A DNA stretch of 64,000 nucleotides from NCBI GenBank assembly GCA_017450435.1, contig JAFSTO010000056.1, positions 218,564 through 282,563 of the forward strand, given 5' to 3'. Under the pieces are notes generated by a model. That model worked only from the letters and a program-made list of their open reading frames with translations. It made no database searches and was not told the origin of the DNA. Source of the DNA: Paludibacteraceae bacterium. Its GTDB lineage: Bacteria; Bacteroidota; Bacteroidia; Bacteroidales; Paludibacteraceae. Both the position numbers and the translations under genes were made by a program. Of the stretch, positions 16,424-26,300 are shown piece by piece (within the stretch, counting starts at the first letter, position 1; the number at the start of each line of letters is the position of its first letter).

Positions 16424-17770
16424 ATGCAGCTGCTTGATAGAAAGATAGATATATACCTCTCTAAGTGGAAAAGCAATCCGGAGAGAAAACCTTTGATTGT
16501 AAAAGGTGCTCGGCAGATAGGAAAAACAGAATCCATCAGAGCGTTTGGAAGGAGGAACTATGAATCTGTCATAGAGATAAATTTTGTACTTCAAAAGAAA
16601 TTCAGAGCTATTTTTGACAATGGATATGATGTGGCTTCCATCATCAAGAATATCTCACTATTGGAGCCGTCATGGCAATTCATCCCCGGCAATACATTGC
16701 TTTTCTTTGACGAGTTGCAGAAATGTCCCGATTGCGCCACTTCGCTCAAGTCCTTTTGTCAGGACAAGCGTTACGATGTCATTTGTTCAGGCTCGCTGAT
16801 GGGTATCTACTACGAAGAAATAGAATCGAATGCCGTAGGATATAAGGAGGATTATGAGATGCACTCGATGGACTTCGAGGAATTTCTTTGGGCAAAGGGT
16901 TATTCGCCGGAGCAGATAGAGGAGCTATACGGACACATGTCCACCTTGCAGCCTTTTTCGCAAATAGAGATGGACACAATGACCGCTCTTTTTTTGGACT
17001 ACATGACTCTCGGCGGCATGCCGGAAGTGGTGAGGATGTATATTGACAATGGGCATTTTGAGGGCACACTCCGATTGCAACGACAGCTGCTCAAAGACTA
17101 TGAAGAGGATATAACGAAATACGCAAGCCAAACCGACAAAGCAAAAGTGCTGGCTGTATATAGCCACATATCCGCCTTTCTTGCTAAGGAGAACAAGAAA
17201 TTCCAGATTTCCAAGATTGCCAAAGGAGCCAGAAACAGAGAATATATAGGTGCTGTTGAGTGGCTGAAACAAGCCGGAGTGGTGAATGTCTGTTATTGTT
17301 TGAACAACGCAGAGTTGCCACTGAAAGGCAATTATAATCCGGATTACTACAAGATTTATTATCACGACACCGGGCTGCTGATTGCATCTCTTGACGAGGA
17401 GGCGCAAGAAGATATGCGTGCGAACAAGAATTTTGGCACGTATAAAGGGGCTATATACGAAAATATAGTGGGAGAGATGTTGCGCAAGTCGGGTTATGAG
17501 CAGTTGTATTTTTACAAGCATGATAACCCGGCGATAGAGATGGACTTTTTCGTCCGTGATGCAGATTCGTTGGTTCCGGTAGAAGTGAAAGCCAAGGATG
17601 GAGCCACTGCTTCACTCAATAACCTCATCAAGTGGGAATCGTTCCCGGATGTAAAATACGGTATCAAATTCGGCTATAAAAACATCGGGTGGAATGGTCA
17701 GTTCTACACGTTCCCATATTTTCTTTCCTTTCTGCTAAGGCGTTTTCTCAAAGACAGGAAAGAGAGGTAA
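16424..17770 (+). CDS. AAA-family ATPase with DUF4143 (nuclease-like C-terminus)
   Basis: The product of 448 residues has an N-terminal P-loop: Walker A GARQIGKTES, Walker B LLFFDELQKCP and a sensor-like VICSGSLMG. The C-terminal DUF4143 part ends in a PD-(D/E)XK-like pattern, EMDFFV followed by VPVEVKAK. Family members are common, often multicopy and patchily distributed in Bacteroidales; their cellular role is unclear. ATG at 16424 is chosen because MQLLDRKIDIYL is the usual start; an in-frame GTG at 16412 and an ATG-like start at 16379 lie within the repeats. The gene sits alone inside the inserted segment and is not part of mannan metabolism. Confidence 0.9.
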   Translation: MQLLDRKIDIYLSKWKSNPERKPLIVKGARQIGKTESIRAFGRRNYESVIEINFVLQKKFRAIFDNGYDVASIIKNISLLEPSWQFIPGNTLLFFDELQKCPDCATSLKSFCQDKRYDVICSGSLMGIYYEEIESNAVGYKEDYEMHSMDFEEFLWAKGYSPEQIEELYGHMSTLQPFSQIEMDTMTALFLDYMTLGGMPEVVRMYIDNGHFEGTLRLQRQLLKDYEEDITKYASQTDKAKVLAVYSHISAFLAKENKKFQISKIAKGARNREYIGAVEWLKQAGVVNVCYCLNNAELPLKGNYNPDYYKIYYHDTGLLIASLDEEAQEDMRANKNFGTYKGAIYENIVGEMLRKSGYEQLYFYKHDNPAIEMDFFVRDADSLVPVEVKAKDGATASLNNLIKWESFPDVKYGIKFGYKNIGWNGQFYTFPYFLSFLLRRFLKDRKER

Positions 17771-17826
17771 ACGAGGGCCCATGTTGTTGGTTATCCAATT
17801 AGAGCGTCAGTTCATCATTAGGGCTT

Positions 17827-17905
17827 CGCCCGCATCATTTATAAAATCCGTCCCAACTGTCTAAAAATCCGTCCCATCTGTGGGAGCTTATCGCCCGCAT
17901 CATTT
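17827..17905 (+). repeat. Nested direct repeats in the tail of the inserted segment
   Basis: CGCCCGCATCATTT occurs at 17827-17840 and 17892-17905. Between these, AAATCCGTCCCA(A/T)CTGT is repeated with a 21 bp period (17844-17860, 17865-17881). The second copy contains the 14-mer also found near the left end of the segment. Confidence 0.7.
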
Positions 17906-17961
17906 CCCGCTTAGTGTCACAAATAAGCAAAAAAGTATAAGTGTATATCACTTATTTTTTG

Positions 17962-17969
17962 TATCTTTG
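17962..17969 (+). promoter_or_regulatory. Candidate -7 box upstream of the displaced epimerase gene
   Basis: TATCTTTGCACC matches the Bacteroidota -7 element and its usual downstream context. No good TTTG lies at the -33 spacing, so strength is uncertain. It would re-supply transcription to the epimerase after the insertion. Confidence 0.45.
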
Positions 17970-17990
17970 CACCGCTATTTTATCCAACGC

Positions 17991-18072
17991 ACAAATGGTA
18001 AATGGTAAATGTCCAAATGGTAAATGGTAAATGGTAAATGGTAAATGTCCAAATGGTAAATGAACAAATAAA
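17991..18072 (+). repeat. Largest AAATGGT word array (upstream of and into the epimerase gene)
   Basis: About ten AAATGGT, AAATGTCC and AAATGAAC words lie end to end, including four consecutive 7 bp AAATGGT units. The noncoding part mixes 7 and 8 bp units freely, while from 18038 on the 15 bp unit keeps the frame. It is much longer than at the left copy, so it has expanded or rearranged since duplication. Confidence 0.85.
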
Positions 18073-18086
18073 TCTTCGCTCAGAAG
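18052..18086 (+). repeat. 35 bp direct repeat, right copy
   Basis: Identical to 16213-16247; this copy is the 5' end of the intact epimerase gene. Confidence 0.85.
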
Positions 18087-19228
18087 CTCAGTCTCTGCTC
18101 GAAACCAATATCCTGCGTTTTTGGCAGGAACGGATGGTGGACTACCAGCAGGGTGGATTCTACGGACGTATAGACGGATATAATGTACTGCATCCGGATG
18201 CAGAGAAAGGAGCTGTTCTCAATGCGCGTATACTATGGACGTTTTCTGCGGCTGCGCGTGTGTTGCATAATACACCTTACCGCATACTGGCTGCGAGAGC
18301 TTATGACTACCTCGTGCAGCGGTTTGTGGACCGCGAACAAGGTGGTGTCTATTGGTCGCTCAATGCCGATGGTACCCCGCTGGACACCAAGAAGCAGACC
18401 TATGCTATCGCTTTTGCTATATACGGTCTGACGGAGTACTATCGCGCTACCCAAGATAGTGAAGCCCTCAATGCCGCTATCCATCTCTTTGACGACATCG
18501 AGACGCACGCCTTCCAATCGTACATGGTAAATGACCAAATGGTAAATGGCTATGTGGAGGCTCTCACCCGCGACTGGCAGCCGATAGCTGACATGCGTCT
18601 CTCCGAAAAAGACGAGAACGGTGTCTTCACCATGAACACCCATCTCCATGTGCTCGAAGCATATACTAATCTCTACCGCGTCTGGCGCGAACCGCGGGTA
18701 GAGCGCCAACTCCGTACACTCATCGATATCTTTGCCAACCGTATTTTTGATCCCGCAACCGGTCACTTGATGCTTTTCTTTGACGAGAGTTGGCAACCAT
18801 CCAACACCCATACTTCTCCCGGACATGATATAGAAGCGGCATGGCTGCTGCATGAGGCATTGGAGGTGTTAGGTGATGAGGTTCTGCTGAATCAAACACT
18901 GCCGATCATTCATTCATTGGCGCAAGCAGCGGAAGAGGGCATTATGGATGAAAAAGAATGGTGGTGTTTTGCTGAGGCGGTGGTGGGATATCTCGACCAA
19001 TGGAAACTGTATCAAGGAGAAAAACCTATAGAAAGTAATATCAATCTTGAATTGGCAGAAACAGCATTTCACTATATCCAAACCCATTTGATGGACCGTG
19101 AGAATGGCGAATGGTTCTGGTCTGTCCTGCCGGACGGCACTCCCGATCGCTCGCACGACAAAGCGGGATTTTGGAAGTGTCCGTACCATAACTCACGTAT
19201 GTGTTTAGAGATTCTGCAGCGCCAATAA
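18053..19228 (+). CDS. Mannobiose 2-epimerase (AGE/cellobiose epimerase family)
   Basis: Converts Man-beta-1,4-Man to Man-beta-1,4-Glc in the cytoplasm for the GH130 phosphorylase. The product of 391 residues is an (alpha/alpha)6 barrel of the N-acylglucosamine 2-epimerase family. Conserved His/Trp blocks are NTHLHVLEAYTNLY, SPGHDIEAAWLLHEA and GFWKCPYHNSRMCLE. ATG at 18053 is chosen because the stranded upstream copy begins at the same codon; an in-frame ATG also exists at 18038 inside the repeat array. An in-frame MVNDQMVNG insert (18523-18549) lies just before conserved YVEALTRDWQP. The gene was separated from the transporter by the ATPase insertion but is intact. Confidence 0.92.
   Translation: MVNEQINLRSEAQSLLETNILRFWQERMVDYQQGGFYGRIDGYNVLHPDAEKGAVLNARILWTFSAAARVLHNTPYRILAARAYDYLVQRFVDREQGGVYWSLNADGTPLDTKKQTYAIAFAIYGLTEYYRATQDSEALNAAIHLFDDIETHAFQSYMVNDQMVNGYVEALTRDWQPIADMRLSEKDENGVFTMNTHLHVLEAYTNLYRVWREPRVERQLRTLIDIFANRIFDPATGHLMLFFDESWQPSNTHTSPGHDIEAAWLLHEALEVLGDEVLLNQTLPIIHSLAQAAEEGIMDEKEWWCFAEAVVGYLDQWKLYQGEKPIESNINLELAETAFHYIQTHLMDRENGEWFWSVLPDGTPDRSHDKAGFWKCPYHNSRMCLEILQRQ
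18523..18549 (+). repeat. AAATGGT/AAATGACC array inside the epimerase gene
   Basis: ATGGTAAATGACCAAATGGT is read in frame as MVNDQMVNG in a surface loop before a conserved block. Confidence 0.7.
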
Positions 19229-19250
19229 GAAATCACTCTTCACTTACCGC

Positions 19251-21332
19251 TTATCCCCTTATTTTTTTTATCTTTATTGCCGTTCCGCCGCAAGGCTTGA
19301 GCCGCAGAGTGAGACAATCATTGGCAGTAACTTTCTGCTCGTGAATATCCACTGCGTACGGGTTGGTCTTCCAGTCGGTGCTGTCTGCGTCTGCGTAGAT
19401 GGTAGCGGTGTACTCGGTGTCGGCGTCGAGAAATGTGAGAGGCAGTGTCAACTCACGCTCGTTTTCGTCAGTGATGGCGCCTATATACCAGCTGTCAGTA
19501 TCCTGGCGGTCCTGACGGGCGGTGACCACATAGTCGCCAATCTTGGCGTCAATAACCACTGAACGCTCCCAGTCGCATGGCACATCTTCAATGAAACGGA
19601 AGGCAGCTTGGTGCTGCATGTAACTCTCCGGCATGTCTGATGCCATCTGAAGCGGCGAGTAGATAGTAACGAAGAGTGCGAGTTGTCTTGCCAGTGTAGA
19701 GTGTACTCTTGTTTGCGGATGAATAGGATTGCTGAAGTCGAAGGTGCCGGGTGTGAAGTCCACCGGTCCTGCCATGCATCGTGTGAAGGGTAATATGCAC
19801 AGGTGCTCAGCCGGCGAACCGCCGTCGGTGGACCAGGCGTCCCACTCTTGTCCACGCACTCCCTCACCGGTCATCAGGTTAGGGTAGGTGCGCTGCAGTC
19901 CGGTAGGCATCACACATTCGTGATTGTCAATGCAGACGTGGTGAGCGGCGGCACACTCAATGACCTTACGCATGTGGCGGACACCGTACTGCGACTTATG
20001 CCACTCCTTGCCCTCAAGCTTCGAGTGGACATAGCCGGTCTTGACGTTATGGATACCATGACGGTCATAGTACTCAAAGGCTTGCTCCATCTCTGACTCG
20101 TAGTGGGTGATATTGCCGCCGGTCTCGTGATGACCTATTATCTGTACGCCTTTTTCTGCAGCGTAGCGCGACAGGTAATCCATATCAAAGTCCGGTGTGG
20201 GTGTGGTGAACGAGGCGAGGTTGGATGTCCAGTCGCCGTCCCAACCTTCGTTCCAGCCCTCGGCAAGTACACCTCCTATATGATGCTCGGCAGCGAAGTC
20301 GATGTATCGTTGCATGTTGGCAGTGGTGGCGCCGTGGTTAGGCGAGAGACCTTTGACCTTTCCTTCATTGTCAAGCAGTCGGTAGCACCACGTGTAGTGG
20401 TCGAGGTGGATAGCCCACCAGATGCCGATGAACTTCATTGGCTTAATCCACGAGGTGTCCTCTATGCGACAAGGCTCGTTGAGGTTGAGCATCATACGTG
20501 AAGCTGCGAGGTCGGTGATATTGTCGGCAATCAGCACCATACGCCATGGTGATACCGTTGAACCATAACTGCCATAGACGCGCACACCGTTGCTCCACGG
20601 CGTGAGGTAGGTATGGAGTGATACCGCTTCGCTACGGGAGGTGAGGCTTTTTTCCTCTAACCGGCTAACGTAGAAGTTCTGTCCGGCGTAGTCCGTCAGG
20701 TTAGCCTCGTGCAGCATGCCGTAGCTGCCGTCAGCGAACTCCAATGTCATAGGAGAGCAGAGAGTGTCCCGCTTTTCTGACAACGGCGAGGCTGTCCATA
20801 GTCCTTCGTAATACGGAGTGTTCCAAGGTATAGACCAACCGACGGGGTCAGATGCGAAGTTATACTCAGTCATCTCATCCATGATACGCAATTCGCCTCC
20901 GTCTCCCGGCAGCTCGTAGCGGAAAGCTATTCCATCGTTAAACGCGCGGAAACGGATGACCATTCTCTCGCCGGAGGCGCCTGTCAGACTCACACAAAGC
21001 TCGTTATGCAGGTCACGGATAAAACGCTCCTCGCCCCATGCTGTTTCCCACGTTGTGTCAGCGCTTGCTCTCGTTACGTTTTCTATTCTGAAGTCGCGGG
21101 ACAGGTCGGCACCTTCGAGCTTCAGACCAAGCTCAGAGGACAAAATATAAGGCTTACCATCACGAGTGACACTATAGAGTGGCGCTCCGTCAGGACTGAG
21201 AGAGAAACGGATAACCGTTCTGCCATCAGGCGAAGACAGGTCAGTAGTGCGATGACAGGAAGGCATTATGAAAGAGAATGAGACTAAAAATAACAGCCAT
21301 TTGAGTCTCGAATGTAGAATAGAGCGTTTCAT
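19251..21332 (-). CDS. GH97 alpha-glucosidase lipoprotein (inverting type)
   Basis: The product of 693 residues has a type II signal (IMPSCHR), so it is a lipoprotein, and the GH97 layout: N-terminal beta domain, barrel and C-terminal beta domain. The block DNHECVMPTGLQRTYPN carries Glu where inverting SusB-type enzymes have it; retaining GH97 galactosidases have Gly there. VKTGYVHSK also lacks the Asp nucleophile context of the retaining group, and MTGEGVRGQEW follows. An inverting alpha-glucosidase is therefore favoured. It is the last gene of a susC-susD-GH97 operon. Its start ATG overlaps the stop of a 47-codon frame. Confidence 0.88.
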   Translation of the reverse strand: MKRSILHSRLKWLLFLVSFSFIMPSCHRTTDLSSPDGRTVIRFSLSPDGAPLYSVTRDGKPYILSSELGLKLEGADLSRDFRIENVTRASADTTWETAWGEERFIRDLHNELCVSLTGASGERMVIRFRAFNDGIAFRYELPGDGGELRIMDEMTEYNFASDPVGWSIPWNTPYYEGLWTASPLSEKRDTLCSPMTLEFADGSYGMLHEANLTDYAGQNFYVSRLEEKSLTSRSEAVSLHTYLTPWSNGVRVYGSYGSTVSPWRMVLIADNITDLAASRMMLNLNEPCRIEDTSWIKPMKFIGIWWAIHLDHYTWCYRLLDNEGKVKGLSPNHGATTANMQRYIDFAAEHHIGGVLAEGWNEGWDGDWTSNLASFTTPTPDFDMDYLSRYAAEKGVQIIGHHETGGNITHYESEMEQAFEYYDRHGIHNVKTGYVHSKLEGKEWHKSQYGVRHMRKVIECAAAHHVCIDNHECVMPTGLQRTYPNLMTGEGVRGQEWDAWSTDGGSPAEHLCILPFTRCMAGPVDFTPGTFDFSNPIHPQTRVHSTLARQLALFVTIYSPLQMASDMPESYMQHQAAFRFIEDVPCDWERSVVIDAKIGDYVVTARQDRQDTDSWYIGAITDENERELTLPLTFLDADTEYTATIYADADSTDWKTNPYAVDIHEQKVTANDCLTLRLKPCGGTAIKIKKIRG

Positions 21333-21472
21333 TTTTTTAATGTTGATATACTTATATTATTACTGACCGGTATGGTGGTGTGTATAGTGTTATCCTGTTC
21401 CGGTAGAGACAACGTGGTTCCGGCGAACAACGTGAAGTCGGGTGCCGGAAGTTCTTGTCGAGCGTCTCTCAT
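21329..21472 (-). CDS. Possible 47-residue peptide between susD and GH97
   Basis: An open frame begins MRDARQELPAPDFTLFAG and ends with a TGA overlapping the GH97 ATG (ATGA). It occupies nearly the whole 148 bp spacer after susD. The overlap suggests translational coupling. There is no recognisable domain or signal, and an open frame of this size can arise by chance. Confidence 0.3.
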   Translation of the reverse strand: MRDARQELPAPDFTLFAGTTLSLPEQDNTIHTTIPVSNNISISTLKK

Positions 21473-21480
21473 GGCTGCTA

Positions 21481-23355
21481 TCACAGCGTCGGGTAGCCGG
21501 CGGATTGTTGTATGTTATGATTGCGTTCCAGTTCGAGTTGTGGTATGGGTTGCACGTAGCTCTCCTGACCTTTCCATGTTATAGGTCCGTGTCGTGTGCT
21601 CTTGTAATAAGCCGCTTCCTGCGGTCCTATCTGATATCGTCTCACGTCCAGCCACCATTGGCCTTCGCCAAACAACTCTGCCCACCTCTCGTAGCGTATC
21701 ACATCACCGGCAAGCGGGTCGTTGTCATCTGCGGTCTTGGTGCGTTGTGTGAGCGAGGTGTAGTCGTACGGACAGGGGGAATCAGGCGCGTAGCCGTAGG
21801 CGCGGCGGTGGACTTTGTTTACATACTCGAGTGCGGTGGCAGGAGCATCCTCGGCGAGCAGTTCTGCGTAAAGGAGATAAAGGTCTGCCAAACGGATGAT
21901 ATAGAAGTTGCAATCCGATGACTCGTTCCTGCCGTATGGTGCAGCACCCATCTCCACGCCGCGGATGTTGGTGTATTTGCGGTGCTGCCATGCTATAATG
22001 TCCGGCCTGTTATTCACTTCAGTGGAGCGGTCATACCACGTGGTGCGTCCCTGTGCGTCAATGTAACCATCCACGTATGGCTGACCGGCGCACAACTTGA
22101 GGCGCGGATCCACCTTCGTCGGATCGTTTTTCAGCATTAGGGCATCTGCGACATAGTTCTGTTCTGCGAGAATATACGGGTAGTTGTTGATGCTTCGTGG
22201 TGAGTTGAAGTCATACGAGGTGTTAAGTGTCCTTCGTGGAACGGTGTCACCGTAGAAGTTGTGAAAACCGAAACGGGCTATGTTGCGGTCATGTACAAAG
22301 TTATTGCCCCACTGCGATGATTTCTTTGTTGTTATGACGTCGTACTCAAGCGTGAGCGGGTCGGTTTGGTCTTCTCTGCCTTTGCGAAAACGTATGTCAA
22401 GGTCAACGTACCACGGTGCATATACCATCGGCATGCCGGAACCGGTGGTGAAATTTTCCCACGGACCATCCTGTGTGTAGTTGCTCGTCATTGTCAGTTC
22501 GTACAGTGACTCGCTGTTATGTTCGTTTAGTTCGTTGCCAAAGAACATGTCGTTATAGATGTCTGTGCTGACAAGGCTCTTGCCGCTATTGGCAAAGATG
22601 TCTTCAAAAAGCTCTTTTGCTGCAGTTTTGTTTTCAGGGAAGATATATAAGCTTTGCATATACACTTTGGCAAGCAGTCCCTTGGCTGCCCACTCGGTAG
22701 CACGGTATGTCTCGTTGTGGTCTTTGAGCAGAGTGCAAGCCTCCTGCAAATCGCGGATGATGAACGCCCATGTCTCTGTAACTGTAGCGCGGCTTAGTTT
22801 CAGTTCCTCTACATCGCTGATTACTCTGTCGATGATTGGAAATCCCCAAGCGTCTTTGTCAATCTCGAAGAATATCTGCGCGTGCCAGTATGCTAAAGCC
22901 CGATTGAAGAGTGCTTGACCGCGCATGTAGTCGAGCGTGGCTTGTTCGGCAGTGGAGGCACTGCTGTTTCTGTATTTTTCTATTGCATCTATTGCCTGTG
23001 TTGACAGACGAATCCATTTGCAGAGGTCGGTGTAGGTGGTGGTTATATATCTTGAGTCAATAGAGGTATAGTTATCCATTGAAGTGGCACGCTCGTCGTA
23101 AGAACCGTATGTGTCTGTGGTATGGTCATACAGCCACACACCCATCGGAAACCAGTAGAAGGCGTAGGTGCCGATAGCATGACTTTGAGCGTAGGCTGAT
23201 GTCAGCACAAGGTCAACCTGCTCAAGGGTGGCAGGGAAGTTTTGCGGGTTAAGAGTCTGAGGGTTCTCTATATTGAAGAAGTCCTTGCACGAGCCGAGTA
23301 GAACTGCCGACACAACAAGGTATAAGGCAATATGTGTATGATATCTCTGTTTCAT
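21481..23355 (-). CDS. SusD-like glycan-binding lipoprotein
   Basis: Surface lipoprotein partner of the SusC encoded just upstream, with a 5 bp gap. The product of 624 residues has lipobox LLGSCKDFF and the RagB/SusD fold: the N-terminal helices YAQSHAIGTYAF, the C-terminal block LADLYLLYAELLAED and VIRYERWAELFGEGQWWLDVRR, and ending YVQPIPQLELERN. The divergence from the mannan-locus SusD indicates a different glycan. Neighbouring GH97 and GH87-like enzymes suggest an alpha-glucan. Confidence 0.93.
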   Translation of the reverse strand: MKQRYHTHIALYLVVSAVLLGSCKDFFNIENPQTLNPQNFPATLEQVDLVLTSAYAQSHAIGTYAFYWFPMGVWLYDHTTDTYGSYDERATSMDNYTSIDSRYITTTYTDLCKWIRLSTQAIDAIEKYRNSSASTAEQATLDYMRGQALFNRALAYWHAQIFFEIDKDAWGFPIIDRVISDVEELKLSRATVTETWAFIIRDLQEACTLLKDHNETYRATEWAAKGLLAKVYMQSLYIFPENKTAAKELFEDIFANSGKSLVSTDIYNDMFFGNELNEHNSESLYELTMTSNYTQDGPWENFTTGSGMPMVYAPWYVDLDIRFRKGREDQTDPLTLEYDVITTKKSSQWGNNFVHDRNIARFGFHNFYGDTVPRRTLNTSYDFNSPRSINNYPYILAEQNYVADALMLKNDPTKVDPRLKLCAGQPYVDGYIDAQGRTTWYDRSTEVNNRPDIIAWQHRKYTNIRGVEMGAAPYGRNESSDCNFYIIRLADLYLLYAELLAEDAPATALEYVNKVHRRAYGYAPDSPCPYDYTSLTQRTKTADDNDPLAGDVIRYERWAELFGEGQWWLDVRRYQIGPQEAAYYKSTRHGPITWKGQESYVQPIPQLELERNHNIQQSAGYPTL

Positions 23356-23360
23356 AGCTG

Positions 23361-26300
23361 TTAGAATGTTACGTCCAAACCAAAGGAGAAGAGCCGTGAG
23401 GGGATGTATCGGTTGATGTTATCCACGTTATACATCAGTGCGTCGCCGCCTATTTCGGGGTCCATTCCCGAATAGCGTGTTATGGTAAAGAGGTTCTGTG
23501 CGCTGAAGTATATGCGCAGTTTCTCCATATACGCTTTGCGTGAGTAGCGCTGCGGCAGGGTGTAGCCGACTGAGAGGTTCTTCAGTTTGAAATAGTCGCC
23601 TCGTTCTACAAGGAATGCACTGACTCTTGAGTAGTTTTTGTTAGCCGCTCCGTCGCCTATCATACTGCCTGACTCGTTCAGGTATCCGACTCGTGGCAGG
23701 TCGGTGACTGTGGTGTTATCCTTGCCAAAGCATGATGTGGTGAAGATGGTGGCTGTAGTGTTGTCGGACGAGAAGGTGTGAGTATAAGGCTTGACCAGAT
23801 TCATTATGTCAAAGCCGAATGCCCCGTTGAAGACCGCCGCTATGTCTATCCCTTTCCACCCGAAAGATATATTGAGTCCCATCACAGCCTTCGGCCAAGG
23901 GTTACCGATGTACTTACGCGAGGCTGCGGTGACGCGCCCTAATCCGTTGTCGTCGTAGATAAGGTCACCTACTCCCGTGTTGGGCTGTTGATAATAGATG
24001 CCTATCTCCTTGCCCTCGGCATTGAGCGGTTGGCCGTTGTCGGCGAAACCGTAGGGGTGTGTGGGGTTCTGTTCGCGCCATTTATCCAGGGCGTATCGGT
24101 TATATTCGTCCACCTCTGATTGGCTTGAGAATATCCCTTTTACTCCGTATCCGTAGAAAAGCGACATGGGGTTGCCGTCTTCTGTGCGTGCAATGAGTGA
24201 CCACGAGTTATCCACTCCCCGGTCAATAATCGAGGCTCCGGGCACGTTACCTATACGCTTGACTCTGTTTTGGTTGAACGAGAGGTTGATTCCTATGCCG
24301 TAAGAGAAGTCGCCCCGCCTCTCTTTCCACTCTACTGACACCTCATGACCTTTGTTTTCTACCAGTCCGGCGTTGAACATGACGCTCACTGTGTTGCCGG
24401 GGTCGTCTGACGAGAAATAATAACTCATGCCTGACGTCAGCGGTAGTGCCCCGCGATACAACATGTCGCGCGTCTGACGATTGTAGTAGTCGTAGGTCAG
24501 GGTGAGTCGGTTGCTGAAGAACCCGAGGTCAAGACCGATATCCCACTGGTTTACCTCCTCCCACTTCAGGTCTTCATTGCCCAATACAGCTACCCATGCG
24601 CCTGTTTGTTGTGTGGATGTGTTGTCAAAAGCGTGACTGATGCCGGAGAGCGAGTAGGTGGACATATACATGTACTGCGCTATATTGTCGTTGCCGAGTA
24701 TTCCCCAAGAGGCACGCAGCTTGGCATTGTCCCACCAGTCACCTACGTTTTCTTTCATGAAAGCCTCCTCAGAGAGCCTCCAGCCGGCGTTGACCGAAGG
24801 GAAAAATCCCCAGCGGTGTTTCTTGACAAAACGGTCGGAGGCATCGGCTCGGAAGTTAGCGGTGATAAGGTAACGTCCATTATAGTCGTAGTTGAGTCGT
24901 GCAAAAGCCGCGCCGCGCCGTTCCATAGGAATGCCGTCGGAGGCGTCTTTCGTCGGACCGGTTGAGGCTAACGCTATCGATTGGGCAATGGGAATGGCGA
25001 AGTTATACGATGTAACGGAAAGGTTATATCCGTCATATCGCCACCATTCGGTGCCTACCATTGCCTTCAGACTATGTCCTGCCCACGAGCCTTCATAGGT
25101 GAGCACGCTGTTGAACATCAGCCGAAGCGCCGTGCCGGCATAGGAGTTGAGTTGTCCGCCGGGGACACCTACCTGCACAGGACCGAAATCCTTGTACTCG
25201 GTGAACCGGTTTTGACTCCAAGCCGACACATTGGCGGCGCCGGTGGTGCGCCATGTGAAGCCGTGGGTGAAGTCAATGTTCAGGTAGGCTTGAGCGTTAA
25301 GGTTGTAGTTGTCGTCATGGAAGACATGAAAGGCGTCTTCCAAACCGGCGAAGTTCGGCCCGCTGCCGACAAGTATCGGAGTCGGAGCGTAATTGCCGTC
25401 TTGGTCTTTAACCTCAGCTACAGGGACGGTGCGAAACGGAATAGTGTGGTTATAAATAGAAGAATTGGTGGCGGGATTGGTCTTAGTCATGCTGCCGTAG
25501 ATACTCTCGCCGAGTGACACGTGTTTGCTGATTTTATGGTCGATATTGGCGCGTAAAGAGAAGCGTTGTGCACGTGTGTCCATGTATGTACCTTTCTCGT
25601 CCATGTAGCCGAACGACAGGAAGAACTTTGTTTTTTCTGCAGCCTGCGAAACGGAGATGTTATACTCTTGTTCGATGCCTGTTCCGAACATGACGTCCAT
25701 CCAGTCGGTGTTTGGCAGGTCGCTTGCCGCCGTCACGCCGAGTATATCAAGCGTAGAGCCTGTTCCCCAAGCGTCGCGTGCACGAATCCAGTCCTCTGTG
25801 CCAAGCAGACGGATGTTGCCGGTTATGTTGCGCCAGCCGACACGGGCGTTAAGATTGACTTGTGTCTTTTCCGCCTTGCCTTTCTTTGTGGTGATAAGAA
25901 TAACTCCGCCTGCTGCCCGCGAACCGTAGATAGCAGCCGAACCGGCATCCTTGAGAATCTCTATCGACTCCACGTCGCGCATGTTGAAGTTGAATCCTGC
26001 ATCTTGTGCCACTCCGTCCACCACGTACAACGGCGCCATCCCGTTGATGCTTCCCGCCCCTCGGATGAGTATGTCTGCCGCTTCTCCCGGGCTGCCGGAG
26101 CCTTTGGTGACGGTAACACCGGCGGCTAAACCGGATAAGGATTCGGCAAGAGACTTGGCGGAGAAGTCCTGTATCTCCTCGGTACTGACGGACGAGATGG
26201 AACCCGTTACGTCACTTCTGCGCTGTGTACCGTAGCCTACCACAACTACGTCTTCCAGTACTTCGCTGTCCTCCTCAAGAGAGAAGTTGCAGACGGTGGT

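Larger units (their letters stand above)
16248..18051 (+). mobile_element. Inserted segment carrying a DUF4143 ATPase gene
   Basis: This 1.8 kb block separates two copies of the epimerase 5' end and interrupts a gene order otherwise matching the known mannan operon. It holds a promoter, three 15 bp upstream repeats, the ATPase gene, a 280 bp tail with internal repeats and a second -7 box. The 14 bp string CGTCCCATCTGTGG occurs near both ends (16263-16276, 17870-17883) in the same orientation. No transposase or clear terminal inverted repeat is present, so the mechanism is unknown. A simple insertion sequence is not supported. Confidence 0.6.

Noticed and set aside
16248-18051. Classical insertion sequence
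   Set aside because: No transposase frame and no terminal inverted repeats; the duplicated sequence is longer than IS target sites.
17991-18072. Possible CRISPR array
   Set aside because: The units are 7-8 nt with no unique spacers of constant length and no cas genes; it is a short word repeat.
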